64,000 bases of DNA from the NCBI GenBank assembly GCA_038227045.1, contig JBBRQD010000001.1, positions 1-64,000 of the forward strand. Direction: 5' to 3'. Both the position numbers and the translations under genes were made by a program. Shown one piece after another: positions 53,368 to 62,273 of the stretch (the first letter of the stretch is position 1; each line of letters opens with the position of its first letter). Source of the DNA: JANXLS01 sp038227045 (lineage in GTDB: Bacteria; Planctomycetota; SZUA-567; H5-PLA8). Under the pieces are notes generated by a model. The model was not told where the DNA came from and searched no databases. It saw only the letters and a list, made by a program, of their open reading frames with translations.

Positions 53368-54404
53368 ATGCGTTGCACCAGTCTAAGCCGCGTATCGGAG
53401 ATAGGCAACGCGTTCCAAAGGCCGGTGGTTCTTGACGTTGATGTGGCGTGAAATATTGTGAGCGAGTGCTTTGGCGAGACGGCGCCCGCGATAGAGTCGT
53501 GCGGCACGGTTGAGTGTTCGATGCGCGTTGAATTGCTCGTCGAATAATCCAATGCGTCGTTCGATGGGAGCGCGCCGTTGGTGTAGCCAATCGACCAGCG
53601 CGGGAGCCAACGGAAGTTTTGCGTTGCTCTTGGGAATGGCGTGGACGTGAATGCCTTGCTGGTTTAATTCCGCGCGTTTTTTTGCGTTAGGCTGGTAGGC
53701 GCTGTCGCCGATCAACGTGCCTTTGAAAGCGGTTTTCAGCAAGGCGTAGAGGCCATTGACATCATGCCGATTGCCCGGAAGTTGAAGCAGACCCGCGAGC
53801 ATCCCTCCGGGTGTGAAAATGAGGTGTTCGCGCACGCCGTGGAAGTACATTTTTAGCGAGGCGCAATAGCCCGTTTTTGCCAAGCCGTTCAGACGTTGCT
53901 TGTCGCCGGCGCGAATCGTCCGGCAGACGGGCACGGGGTGGGAATCGATGGTGAAAAAAGGGGTTGGCCTTCGCCGGCGAGTTTGCAAAACGCGCGGCAG
54001 AGCAGTTCCATCAAATCGCTCAGCAACGCGCGGCGTTCGGCGAATTTCTGGCGCTTGATGAGGTGTGGAAATAAAGTCCGAATGAGCGGCTTGTTTTCGA
54101 GCCAGTGAAAATAGGCATTGTCGGATTCAAAGTCCAACAACTCCTGGAGCACGGAGAGGCAAAGGACTTCGCGGTCGTCGAGTTCCGGCGCAGGCCCCGG
54201 ACGGTCGGTCAATTTGCCATTTTTAGCGACGATGCCTGCTTCGTTGAGCGCATCGTCAATGGCGCAGTAAACGGCGGTAATTGTGTCTTCGATAGAAACG
54301 GCAGGAGTGTCCATGTTGGGCTTCCTCGTAGTTAGCGCTACAAGAAGCATCGTCAAGTTGTTGTCGAAAAATGAGTTATGTTTTCAAGAACTGGTGCAAC
54401 GCAT
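53368..54404 (-). mobile_element. IS982-like insertion sequence, complete ends, frameshifted transposase
   Basis: A 1037-bp element. Perfect 15-bp terminal inverted repeats ATGCGTTGCACCAGT (53368-53382) and its complement (54390-54404) flank it. Directly outside lie CGAAA (53363-53367) and CGAAA (54405-54409), a 5-bp target duplication. The family call comes from the transposase. The intact ends and duplication point to recent insertion. Confidence 0.88.
53383..54314 (-). pseudogene. IS982-like transposase, frameshifted
   Basis: The transposase starts at ATG 54314 (GGAAG 6 bases upstream). It runs in one frame to about residue 117 (LAGEGQP) and continues in the -1 frame from FFTIDSHPVPVCR. 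The second part carries the IS982-type DDE core: IDSHPVPVC, KGTLIGDSAYQ and a later RRAPIERRIGLFDEQFN, ending RRLAKALAHNIS. The frame change is at a run of four C and six T on the coding strand (54950s complement, + strand 53954-53963). It could be a true mutation, a homopolymer error, or a programmed slip. The full product would be about 310 aa. Confidence 0.8.
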
Positions 54405-54529
54405 CGAAACTAAACGGAAAACTTGTTTGCAGGGAGCCCGGAATGACGAACGAAAAAATCGCCAGAGCCATCTGAACCGGCCTGTGTACATTATTCGACT
54501 CGCCAGAACTTTTGCAAGATCCTTCTCGC

Positions 54530-55561
54530 CTATTTTTGCAATCGATATGTCGGCTTACCCATTTGGGAGGCATAAAAAATATTGTGCACGGGATCCCAAC
54601 CGAGGTTGGCGAACCACCCCGCCTTTGGCATGCTAAATTTCTCGGGCAGCGGCGCGACGATCGACCACGTTTTGCCGCCGTCTTTGGTTTCGACGACTCC
54701 TTTCAAGCCGGCAACGGTCAGATGATTCTCATCTTTGAACCACGGACCCAGAGTCGCGTCGGTCGAAGTCCCTTGAATGCTCCATGTCGCGCCTTTATCG
54801 GTACTGACGAGCAGCCCGCCAGCGCTGAGCCAATAGGCCACGTTCTTGTGGACGCGAACCACGCGGCCGTTCGGAGTGAGATCGGAGACCTTCGTCCACG
54901 TTGCGCCGGCATCGATGCTGCGCAGAATACCTTCACCTTTGGTCATCACCAGCGTCTTATCATCGAAGATTCCCACGCCGCCCTTGTTGTCGAAAACCTT
55001 GTCCTCGCCCAGCTTCGTCCAATGCGCGCCCGCGTCGGTGCTGATGTAATACTTCCCACCCGACTCGTGAAGCGCCGCGAAGATATTGCGCGGCTCCTTC
55101 GCCGACCAATCGACGGCGGCGTAGTCCCAGTTGCGCCCGACGCCGGCGAAAGGTTGCCATGTAATTCCTGCGTCGAGCGTCATCGCACACTTGCCGTCAA
55201 GCATGAAGCACGCCAAGCGTCCGCCGCCGCCGGGGTCCATGTTGAGCGCATAACCGGTTTCACAGCGCCCGCCGATTTCGCCCTTGTCGGCGCGGGCAAA
55301 CGTCGTGCCCTGATCTGCCGACTTCCAAATGCCCTGGCCAGGCACGATCATGTACGCGTCCCCATTCGCTGGATCTACGCACACACCGGCAGTTTCGCCG
55401 GGATACCCGATCTTCTGCCCGCTCGCAATCAATGGCTTGACGACCGAATCCGAGATCGCAACCCACTTCGCCTCGGCTCCAGCCGGCTCGGCAGCGGCGG
55501 TGGCGGTGGCGAAACCGATCAGGGCAAGTATGACAAAAATCCAACGCGTATGTACCTTCAT
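54530..55561 (-). CDS. Exported Asp-box (BNR) repeat propeller protein
   Basis: A 343-aa secreted protein with a signal peptide (ending AAAEP). It has six Asp-box-type repeats, S.D.G.TW: SADQGTTF, TLDAGITW, STDAGAHW, SIDAGATW, STDKGATW, TKDGGKTW. These repeats occur in sialidases and in Ycf48-like or sortilin-like propellers. The catalytic arginines and the FRIP motif of sialidases are not evident, so it is more probably a binding or structural propeller. AGGAGG precedes ATG 55561. It lies just downstream of the insertion sequence, in the same direction, with no obvious partner. Confidence 0.8.
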   Translation of the reverse strand: MKVHTRWIFVILALIGFATATAAAEPAGAEAKWVAISDSVVKPLIASGQKIGYPGETAGVCVDPANGDAYMIVPGQGIWKSADQGTTFARADKGEIGGRCETGYALNMDPGGGGRLACFMLDGKCAMTLDAGITWQPFAGVGRNWDYAAVDWSAKEPRNIFAALHESGGKYYISTDAGAHWTKLGEDKVFDNKGGVGIFDDKTLVMTKGEGILRSIDAGATWTKVSDLTPNGRVVRVHKNVAYWLSAGGLLVSTDKGATWSIQGTSTDATLGPWFKDENHLTVAGLKGVVETKDGGKTWSIVAPLPEKFSMPKAGWFANLGWDPVHNIFYASQMGKPTYRLQK

Positions 55562-55708
55562 GGTGCCTCCTGTTGCAATGAGTACACGCGACTTCGAATG
55601 AGAACCGTTAAATACTTGGAAACCAGCAAAGTGAAATCCGCGCTATGGAGCAGTTCATCGACGCGACACCGCCCGCTGCCGGTCTCCAACCGATTCCAGC
55701 GTATCAAC

Positions 55709-56056
55709 TCAATTGGCCTTCATCACAAATCTACAAAATATGTCAGAACCGATCTTCAAACCACCTGCGACAATGAACGGTACACTTATCCATGCGGAAT
55801 TCGCAAGCATTGCGCCCGCAATGACCGGAGCGATTCCGGCCCCCATGGTTCTCGCAACTCCCGTCACGCCGGCAGCGGCGGATCGTTCGTCCGGCTCCAC
55901 CACTGCCATTGTGTACGCCTGCCGCGTGGGTACGTCCATATGGCAAATGCAAAACCGCAGCATCATGGCCAGCGGTAAATTGGGCATCAAAGGGACGAGG
56001 ATTAGCAGCACGGTCGATGGAATGTGCGTGAAGACCATTGTGTTGATCAGGCCGAC
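55709..56056 (-). pseudogene. C-terminal remnant of an MFS transporter
   Basis: The reverse strand encodes the last 115 residues of an MFS transporter: VGLINTMVFTHIPSTVLLIL, LRFCICHMDVPTRQAYTMAV, VEPDERSAAAGVTGVARTMG and GAMLANSAWISVPFIVAGGLK. The first eight or so helices are missing. The upstream side runs straight into a type ISP restriction enzyme fragment. No start codon or ribosome site exists for it. Confidence 0.8.
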
Positions 56057-56064
56057 GCGCGCCG

Positions 56065-56268
56065 TTACCCGCCGATGTAATACTCCCATACCGCCAGAGG
56101 GACATTGCGCCAAAAGGCCACGTAGTTGAGGTAAATATCGCACGTGCTGCCGCACAGCAACCGCACAACCTCGACGATGGGCAGATCAAGCGCCGCCGCC
56201 TCAGCCTCCAGCGCCTTCGTCTCCACATCGGCAAGCCGCCATTTACTCACGACGTCTTGGCGATTAAT
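56065..56268 (-). pseudogene. C-terminal remnant of a type ISP restriction-modification enzyme
   Basis: About 65 residues match the end of type ISP (LlaBIII-like) restriction-modification enzymes: KALEAEAAALDLPIVEVVRL, DIYLNYVAFWRNVPLAVWEY and IGG. Intact family members continue with GYQVIKKWLSYRE-type wording; here a stop follows IGG. It abuts the MFS remnant, so a deletion appears to have joined the two. The helicase, nuclease and methyltransferase parts are absent. Confidence 0.72.
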
Positions 56269-56278
56269 ATTGAAACGG

Positions 56279-57691
56279 TCACGCCAGAATCTCCTTGATG
56301 ATGCGGCTCTCGCCATCGATCTGCGTCAGGCGTTGCTGCAAGCCTTGGAAATAGAACGTCAGTTTGTCGTGTTGCAGGCCGAGCAGATGTAAAATCGTCG
56401 CATGAAGATCGCGCACTTGAACGGGATTCTGCTCGGCTTTGAAACCGAAATCGTCGGTTGAGCCGTAGACGGTTCCGCCTTTGATGCCGCCGCCGGCCAT
56501 CCAGACGCTGTAGCCATACGGACTGTGGTCGCGGCCATCCGCACCTTCCGAAGTAGGAGTTCGGCCAAATTCGCCACCCCAAATCACCAGAGTGGAATCA
56601 AGCAGGCCGCGTGACTTCAGATCGGCGATTAATCCGGCGATGGGCTTGTCGATCTGTTTTCCATTGCGCAGATGCTTGGCGTCGTTGCCGCCGTGCGTGT
56701 CCCAACCATCGCCCCCACCACCGTGATACAGTTGGACGAAACGCACACCGCGTTCGACCAATCGCCGCGCATTCAGGCACTGCGTTCCAAACGGGCGCGT
56801 GACGGCATCATCCAGACCGAACAGAGCCTTGACCGTGTCGGGCTCTTTAGTGAGGTCCACGGCTTCCGGTGCGGCCGATTGCATGCGGTAAGCGAGCTCA
56901 TAGGCCGCGATGCGAGCCGACAGATTGCTGTCTTCTTTTTGCGCGGCGAGATACTCGCGATTAAGCTGCTGCGAAAAATCGAGAATGCGGCGCTGATCGG
57001 TTCCACTGATCGAATCGGGCTTGTTGAGGTACAGAATGGGTGCGCCGCTTGAACGCAATTCAGTGGCCTGATACACCGCAGGCAGAAACCCGTTGCTGTA
57101 CGTGATCGGACCGCCCTTCAAAGGCCCGTCGCGCATCACCACATAACCCGGCAGATTCTCGGATTCCGAACCCAACCCATAGACGGCCCACGATCCGAGA
57201 CTGGGCCGCCCCATCAGGCGCGTTCCGGAGTGCGCCATGTACAGCGCTGGGGCGTGATTGAATTCGGTGTGATAGCAACTGCGGACCACGGCCATTTCGT
57301 CCGCGACGTCGGGTAGATGCTGAAAAATATCCGACATTTCGATCCCGGATTTTCCGCACTTTTTGAATTGCCGTTTGCTCGCGAGAACTTTGGCAGTGCT
57401 GGCCTTGGTGAATTCCAAATTGAGGCCGCTGAAACTGGCCGGAAGCGTCTGTCCCGCGTATTTGGCGAGCATCGGTTTGGGATCGAAGGTGTCGACCTGG
57501 CTTGGACCGCCGTGCATGAACAGGGAGATCACCGCTTTGGCCTTCGGTGCGTGATGCGCGGATTTCGGTGCCAGCGGGTTGTCGGCCGCCTGCGCTCCTT
57601 TTCTCAACAGATCCAGGAACGCCAGCGCGCCAATTCCCATGCCCGATTTGCTCAACATTTCCCTGCGCGACATGGCGTGATTGTTTTGCAT
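56279..57691 (-). CDS. DUF1501-domain Tat-exported protein
   Basis: A 470-aa protein of the DUF1501 family. A Tat-like signal (SRREMLSKSGMGIGALAFL) is followed by the core pattern ISLFMHGGPSQVDTFDPKPM, YHTEFNHAPALYMAHSGTRL, GSWAVYGLGSESENLPGYVV and VIWGGEFGRTP (the conserved GGEFGR motif), then DLHATILHLLGL. The fold is alkaline phosphatase/sulfatase-like, with no tested function. It is the last gene of a leftward operon, 11 bases after the DUF1549/DUF1553 gene. GAGGGG precedes ATG 57691. Confidence 0.92.
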   Translation of the reverse strand: MQNNHAMSRREMLSKSGMGIGALAFLDLLRKGAQAADNPLAPKSAHHAPKAKAVISLFMHGGPSQVDTFDPKPMLAKYAGQTLPASFSGLNLEFTKASTAKVLASKRQFKKCGKSGIEMSDIFQHLPDVADEMAVVRSCYHTEFNHAPALYMAHSGTRLMGRPSLGSWAVYGLGSESENLPGYVVMRDGPLKGGPITYSNGFLPAVYQATELRSSGAPILYLNKPDSISGTDQRRILDFSQQLNREYLAAQKEDSNLSARIAAYELAYRMQSAAPEAVDLTKEPDTVKALFGLDDAVTRPFGTQCLNARRLVERGVRFVQLYHGGGGDGWDTHGGNDAKHLRNGKQIDKPIAGLIADLKSRGLLDSTLVIWGGEFGRTPTSEGADGRDHSPYGYSVWMAGGGIKGGTVYGSTDDFGFKAEQNPVQVRDLHATILHLLGLQHDKLTFYFQGLQQRLTQIDGESRIIKEILA

Positions 57692-57702
57692 GATAGCCCC
57701 TC

Positions 57703-59976
57703 TCAATTGGAATAAATGAATTCGGTGGTGTTGATGATGCCCAGACAGAACTCGATCAGCGCGGCCAGATGAGGTTCCTTCATGCCTTGCTTTTGATTCT
57801 CGGCTTCGGATGCGGAGATGAAATTTGTGGCGAGCTTGAGTTCTGCCTCATTTGCTTCGCGACTGTACGCCAGCAGCCACGCCTGGCGGACGCACTTCGC
57901 TTCGTCGGGACCGGCCTCGCGCACGAGCCGTTCGGCCATGGATTTCGCTTGCGCGGCAACGATGCTGTTGTTCATCAGCGTGAGCGCTTGAGCGGGCACC
58001 GTGGTTGTTTGGCGCACCGGGCAGCTCACGCCGCTGTTCGGCGGGTCGAAGGCTTCGAAAAACGGAAAGCGGAATGAGCGTCGATTCAGGATGTAAATCG
58101 CGCGGCGATTCTGATCCGGCGTCACCGCCCATTTCAACTCCGGCTTCTTGCTGATGTCGTAAATTCCTTGCAGCTCTTCGGCCGATAGTTTCGGAACAAA
58201 CGGCTCGCCGGAGCTTTTGGTATCGAGTGTCCCAGCGGCTGCGTGGAGTTGATCCCAGACTTCTTCGGCATCGAGACGCCGGCGCGGAAAACCGGCCAGC
58301 AGCGTATCCTGCGGATCGGCCGCAATCGCATTGGGCTCGCGTGTGGCGGACTGGCGGTAGGTGGACGAAAGCAGAAGAAGCTTATGCAGCTTCTTCAAGC
58401 TCCAACCGCTTTCCATGAGTTCGGACGCCAGCCATTCCAGCAGTTCCGGGTGCGACGGCGGAAGGCCCTGCGTTCCCAGATCGTTCGGCGTGGCCGCGAG
58501 TGCCTGTCCAAAATGCCACTGCCAGACGCGATTCGCGATGACGCGTGCCGTCAGCGGATTTTGCGGTGAGACGAGCCAGCGAGCCAGCTCCGCGCGGCGC
58601 TGTTTGCTTTCGTTCGGACCGTCGGGAAGCGTGCCGCCGCCGGGAAGGAACGCGGGGATTGAAGGCGAAACCAACCCGCGGGGTTTGGTGAGTTCGCCGC
58701 GCGTTAAGAGATGAATGGGCGTCGGCGCGGGAGCGTGGCGCAGAATGCGAAACGCAGTGCGCTCGTTCTTGCCCCACGCCTTTTTGTTCGTGTTTTTGTT
58801 CCACGTTTCGCTCGCGCTGAAGATGGCCTCGAGGCCGAAGTAGTCGCGCTGAGTGATCGGATCGAATTTGTGATTGTGGCAATTGGCGCAGCCGACCGTC
58901 ATTCCCAACATCGCTTCGCTGAACGTCACCACCTGATCGGTGCGGCGCACGTATTCCAGCATGTCTGGAAAAGAGTCGAGCGAGTTGGGCCATTGTCCGA
59001 TGGTCCAGACTGCTGTGGCGTCCTGCATCGTTTCGCTTTGATCGGGCCACAGCTCATCGCCGCCAACCTGTTCCATCAAAAATCGGTCGTACGGTTTGTC
59101 CTCATTGAAACCGCGAATGACGTAATCGCGGTAGCGCCAGGCTTGCTCGTAAAAAATATCGGTTTCGTAGCCGCCTGAATCCGAATAGCGCACCACGTCC
59201 AGCCAATGCCGCGCCCAGCGTTCACCGTAGGCTGGCGACGCCAGCAGCCGATCCACGATTTCAGCGTACGCCTCCGGGCGCGAATCGGTGACGAATGCCT
59301 TGATCGCATCCAACGGAGGAGGCAGGCCCGTCAGATCGAAATACACGCGCCGCAGCAACGCTTCTTTACTGGCCGCTGGAGCCGGATGAAGCTGGGCCTT
59401 GTCGAGTTTGGCCAGAATAGATGCATCGACGGGTGACCTGATCCACGGGGAGTTTTTCGGCGCCGGAACGGCCGGGCGCTTGATCGGCTTGAACGACCAG
59501 TGTTCGGCGGTCCTGGCCACGCGCGGATCCAATTCGTCGGCGTCAGCGGCCCACCCTGCGCCTTGATCGATCCACGCGCGGATCAACCCGATTTGATCGG
59601 CGCTCAACCGTTCGCCTTTCGGAGGCATGGCATTTTCTTCTTCGAGTGCCGCCGTGTAATGAACGATGGGACTCGACGCGCTCTTGCCGGGCAGAATGAT
59701 CTTGCCGTTGTCGCCGCCGTCCATGGCGCGGGCGCGCGTGGCGAGTGACAGACCGCCTTTATCTTTGCTCAGTCCGTGGCATTCGTAACAGCGCTTTTGG
59801 AAAATGGGTTTGATGTCGCGCGCAAATTCGACGCGCTGCACACTCGCAGGTGGAAGGCGCGGGTCGTCACCATTCGCCGCCGATTTGGCTGCATCTGCGT
59901 CTGCCGCGTGTGCATTCGCGAAGGCTATCACCGCAAGGTATCCCAAAATACATTTCATCGTTGTCAGTCCCCTCAT
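57703..59976 (-). CDS. Planctomycete cytochrome C - DUF1549 - DUF1553 protein (PSCyt1/PSD1)
   Basis: A 757-aa exported protein. The N-terminal signal is followed by a heme-like motif CYECHG (C63, C66, H67) in the planctomycete cytochrome domain (PSCyt1, about 50-135). DUF1549 (about 175-385) contains VYFDLTGLPP, YGERWARHWLDVVRY and a second CxxCH (C363, C366, H367). DUF1553 (about 460-720) has LARWLVSPQNPLTARVIANR, WSLKKLHKLLLLSSTYRQS and VPAQALTLMNN. It is probably redox-active in the periplasm; the reaction is unknown. Its start overlaps the FecR-LamG stop (ATGA), and DUF1501 follows 11 bases later. ATG 59958 is an alternative start. Confidence 0.93.
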   Translation of the reverse strand: MRGLTTMKCILGYLAVIAFANAHAADADAAKSAANGDDPRLPPASVQRVEFARDIKPIFQKRCYECHGLSKDKGGLSLATRARAMDGGDNGKIILPGKSASSPIVHYTAALEEENAMPPKGERLSADQIGLIRAWIDQGAGWAADADELDPRVARTAEHWSFKPIKRPAVPAPKNSPWIRSPVDASILAKLDKAQLHPAPAASKEALLRRVYFDLTGLPPPLDAIKAFVTDSRPEAYAEIVDRLLASPAYGERWARHWLDVVRYSDSGGYETDIFYEQAWRYRDYVIRGFNEDKPYDRFLMEQVGGDELWPDQSETMQDATAVWTIGQWPNSLDSFPDMLEYVRRTDQVVTFSEAMLGMTVGCANCHNHKFDPITQRDYFGLEAIFSASETWNKNTNKKAWGKNERTAFRILRHAPAPTPIHLLTRGELTKPRGLVSPSIPAFLPGGGTLPDGPNESKQRRAELARWLVSPQNPLTARVIANRVWQWHFGQALAATPNDLGTQGLPPSHPELLEWLASELMESGWSLKKLHKLLLLSSTYRQSATREPNAIAADPQDTLLAGFPRRRLDAEEVWDQLHAAAGTLDTKSSGEPFVPKLSAEELQGIYDISKKPELKWAVTPDQNRRAIYILNRRSFRFPFFEAFDPPNSGVSCPVRQTTTVPAQALTLMNNSIVAAQAKSMAERLVREAGPDEAKCVRQAWLLAYSREANEAELKLATNFISASEAENQKQGMKEPHLAALIEFCLGIINTTEFIYSN

Positions 59977-61598
59977 GGCTTCGCCATCCCGGCATGAAAA
60001 TGCGCGGCCACCTGTTCTGAACTCAAGACATGTCCGTAAATTGCGACTTCATCCAAGGCACCTTGAAGAAAGAGCAGGTCACCGAGTGGTTTGCCATCGA
60101 GCCCCAAGGGCGTTTTCGTCCCGGGAGGCGTTTTTGAGACCGAACGCGTTCCGCCGCCGATTTCGATGTCCATCGGGTTGTTGATCGGGCCGCCGCGATC
60201 TTGCAGGCGCTGCGATTCCACGCCATCTACGTAGAGAATATTCAACCCGGAACGATCGCGCGTCCAAACAATGTGATGCCATTGTCCATCGTTGAGTGAC
60301 GGCTGAGACAGCAACTGTTGGTCGTGAGGCGGAACGCCGACGCCGACGATGACGCGCCCTTCGTTGTGACCCGATACGCTGGCACCGCCGATGATGTACC
60401 AATCGTGATTGCCGTCGCCGGGAACATCTTTGCTGACCAGCACCGCACTGCCCGGCCATGTCCGTTCCGTCCATGCTTCGGAAGTCTTGAACCACAGTTC
60501 GACCGAAAGTTCCGGCGACGAATAGTGCGGCTTGTGCGCGACGCTGACGTATCCCGTCGAACCGTCGAATTCCAACGCCTGCCCGCCCGTGCCCGGCACA
60601 CCGGGAACGCTCTTGATTCCACCGTGCAACGTGCCGGGATTGTGCAAATCGGAGCTGTCGCTGACATCGCCGGAAGCCGTGAGATGCTGTTCTTCGAACT
60701 GCCAATAACCCATGGGTTGATCGGCCAGCACACGCCGCGCGTAGTCTCTTGATTTGGCTGGTGTCGAATTGTCAACGAACGCCAGAACGCGCTCAAAGCG
60801 CTGTGTGTCGATGCGCCCGATTGCGCTGGAATTGCCCTCCGAGTCGAACGACTGCGCTTGGCCCGCTGAGACAACATGGGCGCTTCGACCGGAACCCTGA
60901 ATCTCGACTTTGCCGACAAATGTGTGCAGTTCGGACGAACCGGATTCGGTTGCGATCACGCCAAATTTCGTTCCGAGGTCCACGAACTTCGTGGCACCGC
61001 TTTGAATCGCGAAGCCCATCGCGCGTTCGGGCACGTCGACAACGATTGCGCCGCTGCGCAGCGACGCGAGCATGGCCGTTTGCAGTTCAAGCGTGGTCGG
61101 CCCGGTCATGGCCAGTTGAGCGCCGCTGTCGAATCGGATCAGCGCCTCGCCCTTCACGAGTTGGAGAGTTCCGCAGCTCAAACGCGCCCCAGCGACCGTC
61201 GGCATTGTTCCACCCGCCCACAGACACTCGCGCGCCAATCCAATACTGGCGAACGTCGGCAGTTCCGGCGTCGTGACCACCGTGTGCCGAGTTTCCAATG
61301 CAAGATAAGTCAAGCCGGACAGCATGAGCAATGCCGCGGCGACACCCATCCAACGCGAGCGAAAAAGCTGCCGCCATCGGCTTGGTGGCGCGAGTTCAGG
61401 TGCCCGTTTTGATGCAGCGGACTCTTCCCAAATGAGCATCGCGTGCACGGCGATGCGATCGAAATAAATCCGCCGCGCTTCGGCATCGACGGCCAGAATC
61501 TGATTGAGTTCCTGCTGTTCCTGCGGCTCGAGTTTCGCGTCGATCAACCGGCTGATCAGCAGTTCCAATTCGGTCATCGTTTCTGGAGGAAGATTCAC
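59973..61598 (-). CDS. FecR-like membrane regulator with LamG/concanavalin ectodomain
   Basis: A 541-aa membrane protein. Residues 1-75 are a short, helical cytosolic part (ELELLISRLIDAKLEPQEQQE, LNQILAVDAEARRIYFDRIA), like anti-sigma domains of PVC FecR proteins. A transmembrane helix is at 84-102. A FecR domain follows (about 130-248, GEALIRFDSGAQLAMTGPTTLELQ and FVDLGTKFGV), and a LamG/concanavalin-type domain forms the rest (about 295-535, LSVELWFKTSEAW, WHHIVWTRDRSGLNILYVDG, GALDEVAIYG). It probably senses an external glycan or other ligand and controls the ECF sigma factor. GTG 61598 overlaps the sigma stop (GTGA). ATG 61577 is an alternative. Confidence 0.85.
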   Translation of the reverse strand: MNLPPETMTELELLISRLIDAKLEPQEQQELNQILAVDAEARRIYFDRIAVHAMLIWEESAASKRAPELAPPSRWRQLFRSRWMGVAAALLMLSGLTYLALETRHTVVTTPELPTFASIGLARECLWAGGTMPTVAGARLSCGTLQLVKGEALIRFDSGAQLAMTGPTTLELQTAMLASLRSGAIVVDVPERAMGFAIQSGATKFVDLGTKFGVIATESGSSELHTFVGKVEIQGSGRSAHVVSAGQAQSFDSEGNSSAIGRIDTQRFERVLAFVDNSTPAKSRDYARRVLADQPMGYWQFEEQHLTASGDVSDSSDLHNPGTLHGGIKSVPGVPGTGGQALEFDGSTGYVSVAHKPHYSSPELSVELWFKTSEAWTERTWPGSAVLVSKDVPGDGNHDWYIIGGASVSGHNEGRVIVGVGVPPHDQQLLSQPSLNDGQWHHIVWTRDRSGLNILYVDGVESQRLQDRGGPINNPMDIEIGGGTRSVSKTPPGTKTPLGLDGKPLGDLLFLQGALDEVAIYGHVLSSEQVAAHFHAGMAKP

Positions 61599-62128
61599 AG
61601 CGCCCCCTTGGCCGCGAGGCGCATCGAAATACATTTGGAGAGTTCGTCGCGAATCCGGAACAGTACCTGCCGAACGGCCAAAGGCGTGCGTCCGACTTTC
61701 GCTGCGATCTGTTCGGCGGACAATTCCTGCTGATAGCGGAACCGGATCAATTCGCGATGCGTCGGCGCTACTTTTTCCAGACACTGCCGCATGGCTAAAA
61801 GCCGTTCATCGACGTCCGCAAAGGCTTCGGTCGCCTCGTGAGCCATGGTCTGAAGCACGTCTTCGTCGACAGCCAAAACAGTTTGGTTGCGCTGCCGGCG
61901 CTTGCGATAGTTCAAGACCTCAAAATAGGCCACCTTGCTGGACCAAAGCCAGAAATCGGAACCGGGCTGAAACGTATTGGCTTTGCGCAGCAAAACGGAG
62001 TTTGTCTCTTGAAGCACGTCATCCGCATCCGCTTTGTTCGGAACAAAGGCGAGGATGTACGCATACAAGCGCCGTTGCGCACCCAAGATGAGCTGTGTGC
62101 AGGATTCATTGGGATCTTGATCTGGCAC
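61595..62128 (-). CDS. ECF RNA polymerase sigma factor
   Basis: A 177-aa sigma factor with region 2 (YAYILAFVPNKADADDVLQE, SDFWLWSSKVAYFEVLNYRK) and region 4 (LEKVAPTHRELIRFRYQQ, SAEQIAAKVGRTPLAVRQVL, FRIRDEL). It belongs to the Rhodopirellula/Verrucomicrobium-type ECF group. GTG 62128 is chosen because GGAGGAA lies 9 bases upstream; a longer form from 62146 would place that site inside the gene. It opens an operon with FecR-LamG, the DUF1549/DUF1553 protein and DUF1501. Its partner is probably the coupled FecR-LamG protein. Confidence 0.92.
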   Translation of the reverse strand: MPDQDPNESCTQLILGAQRRLYAYILAFVPNKADADDVLQETNSVLLRKANTFQPGSDFWLWSSKVAYFEVLNYRKRRQRNQTVLAVDEDVLQTMAHEATEAFADVDERLLAMRQCLEKVAPTHRELIRFRYQQELSAEQIAAKVGRTPLAVRQVLFRIRDELSKCISMRLAAKGAL

Positions 62129-62273
62129 TTGAACCAGTTCCTCCACAAGGTAACGGCTTCAAATCCACGATCGTTACGGCACTTTTATAATTTTTTCATT
62201 TTCGAGCTTCACATTAATAAGGATCGGACACTCAGCGGCACCGAGCGGAATACTGCTCGGTGGCATCCGTAGT

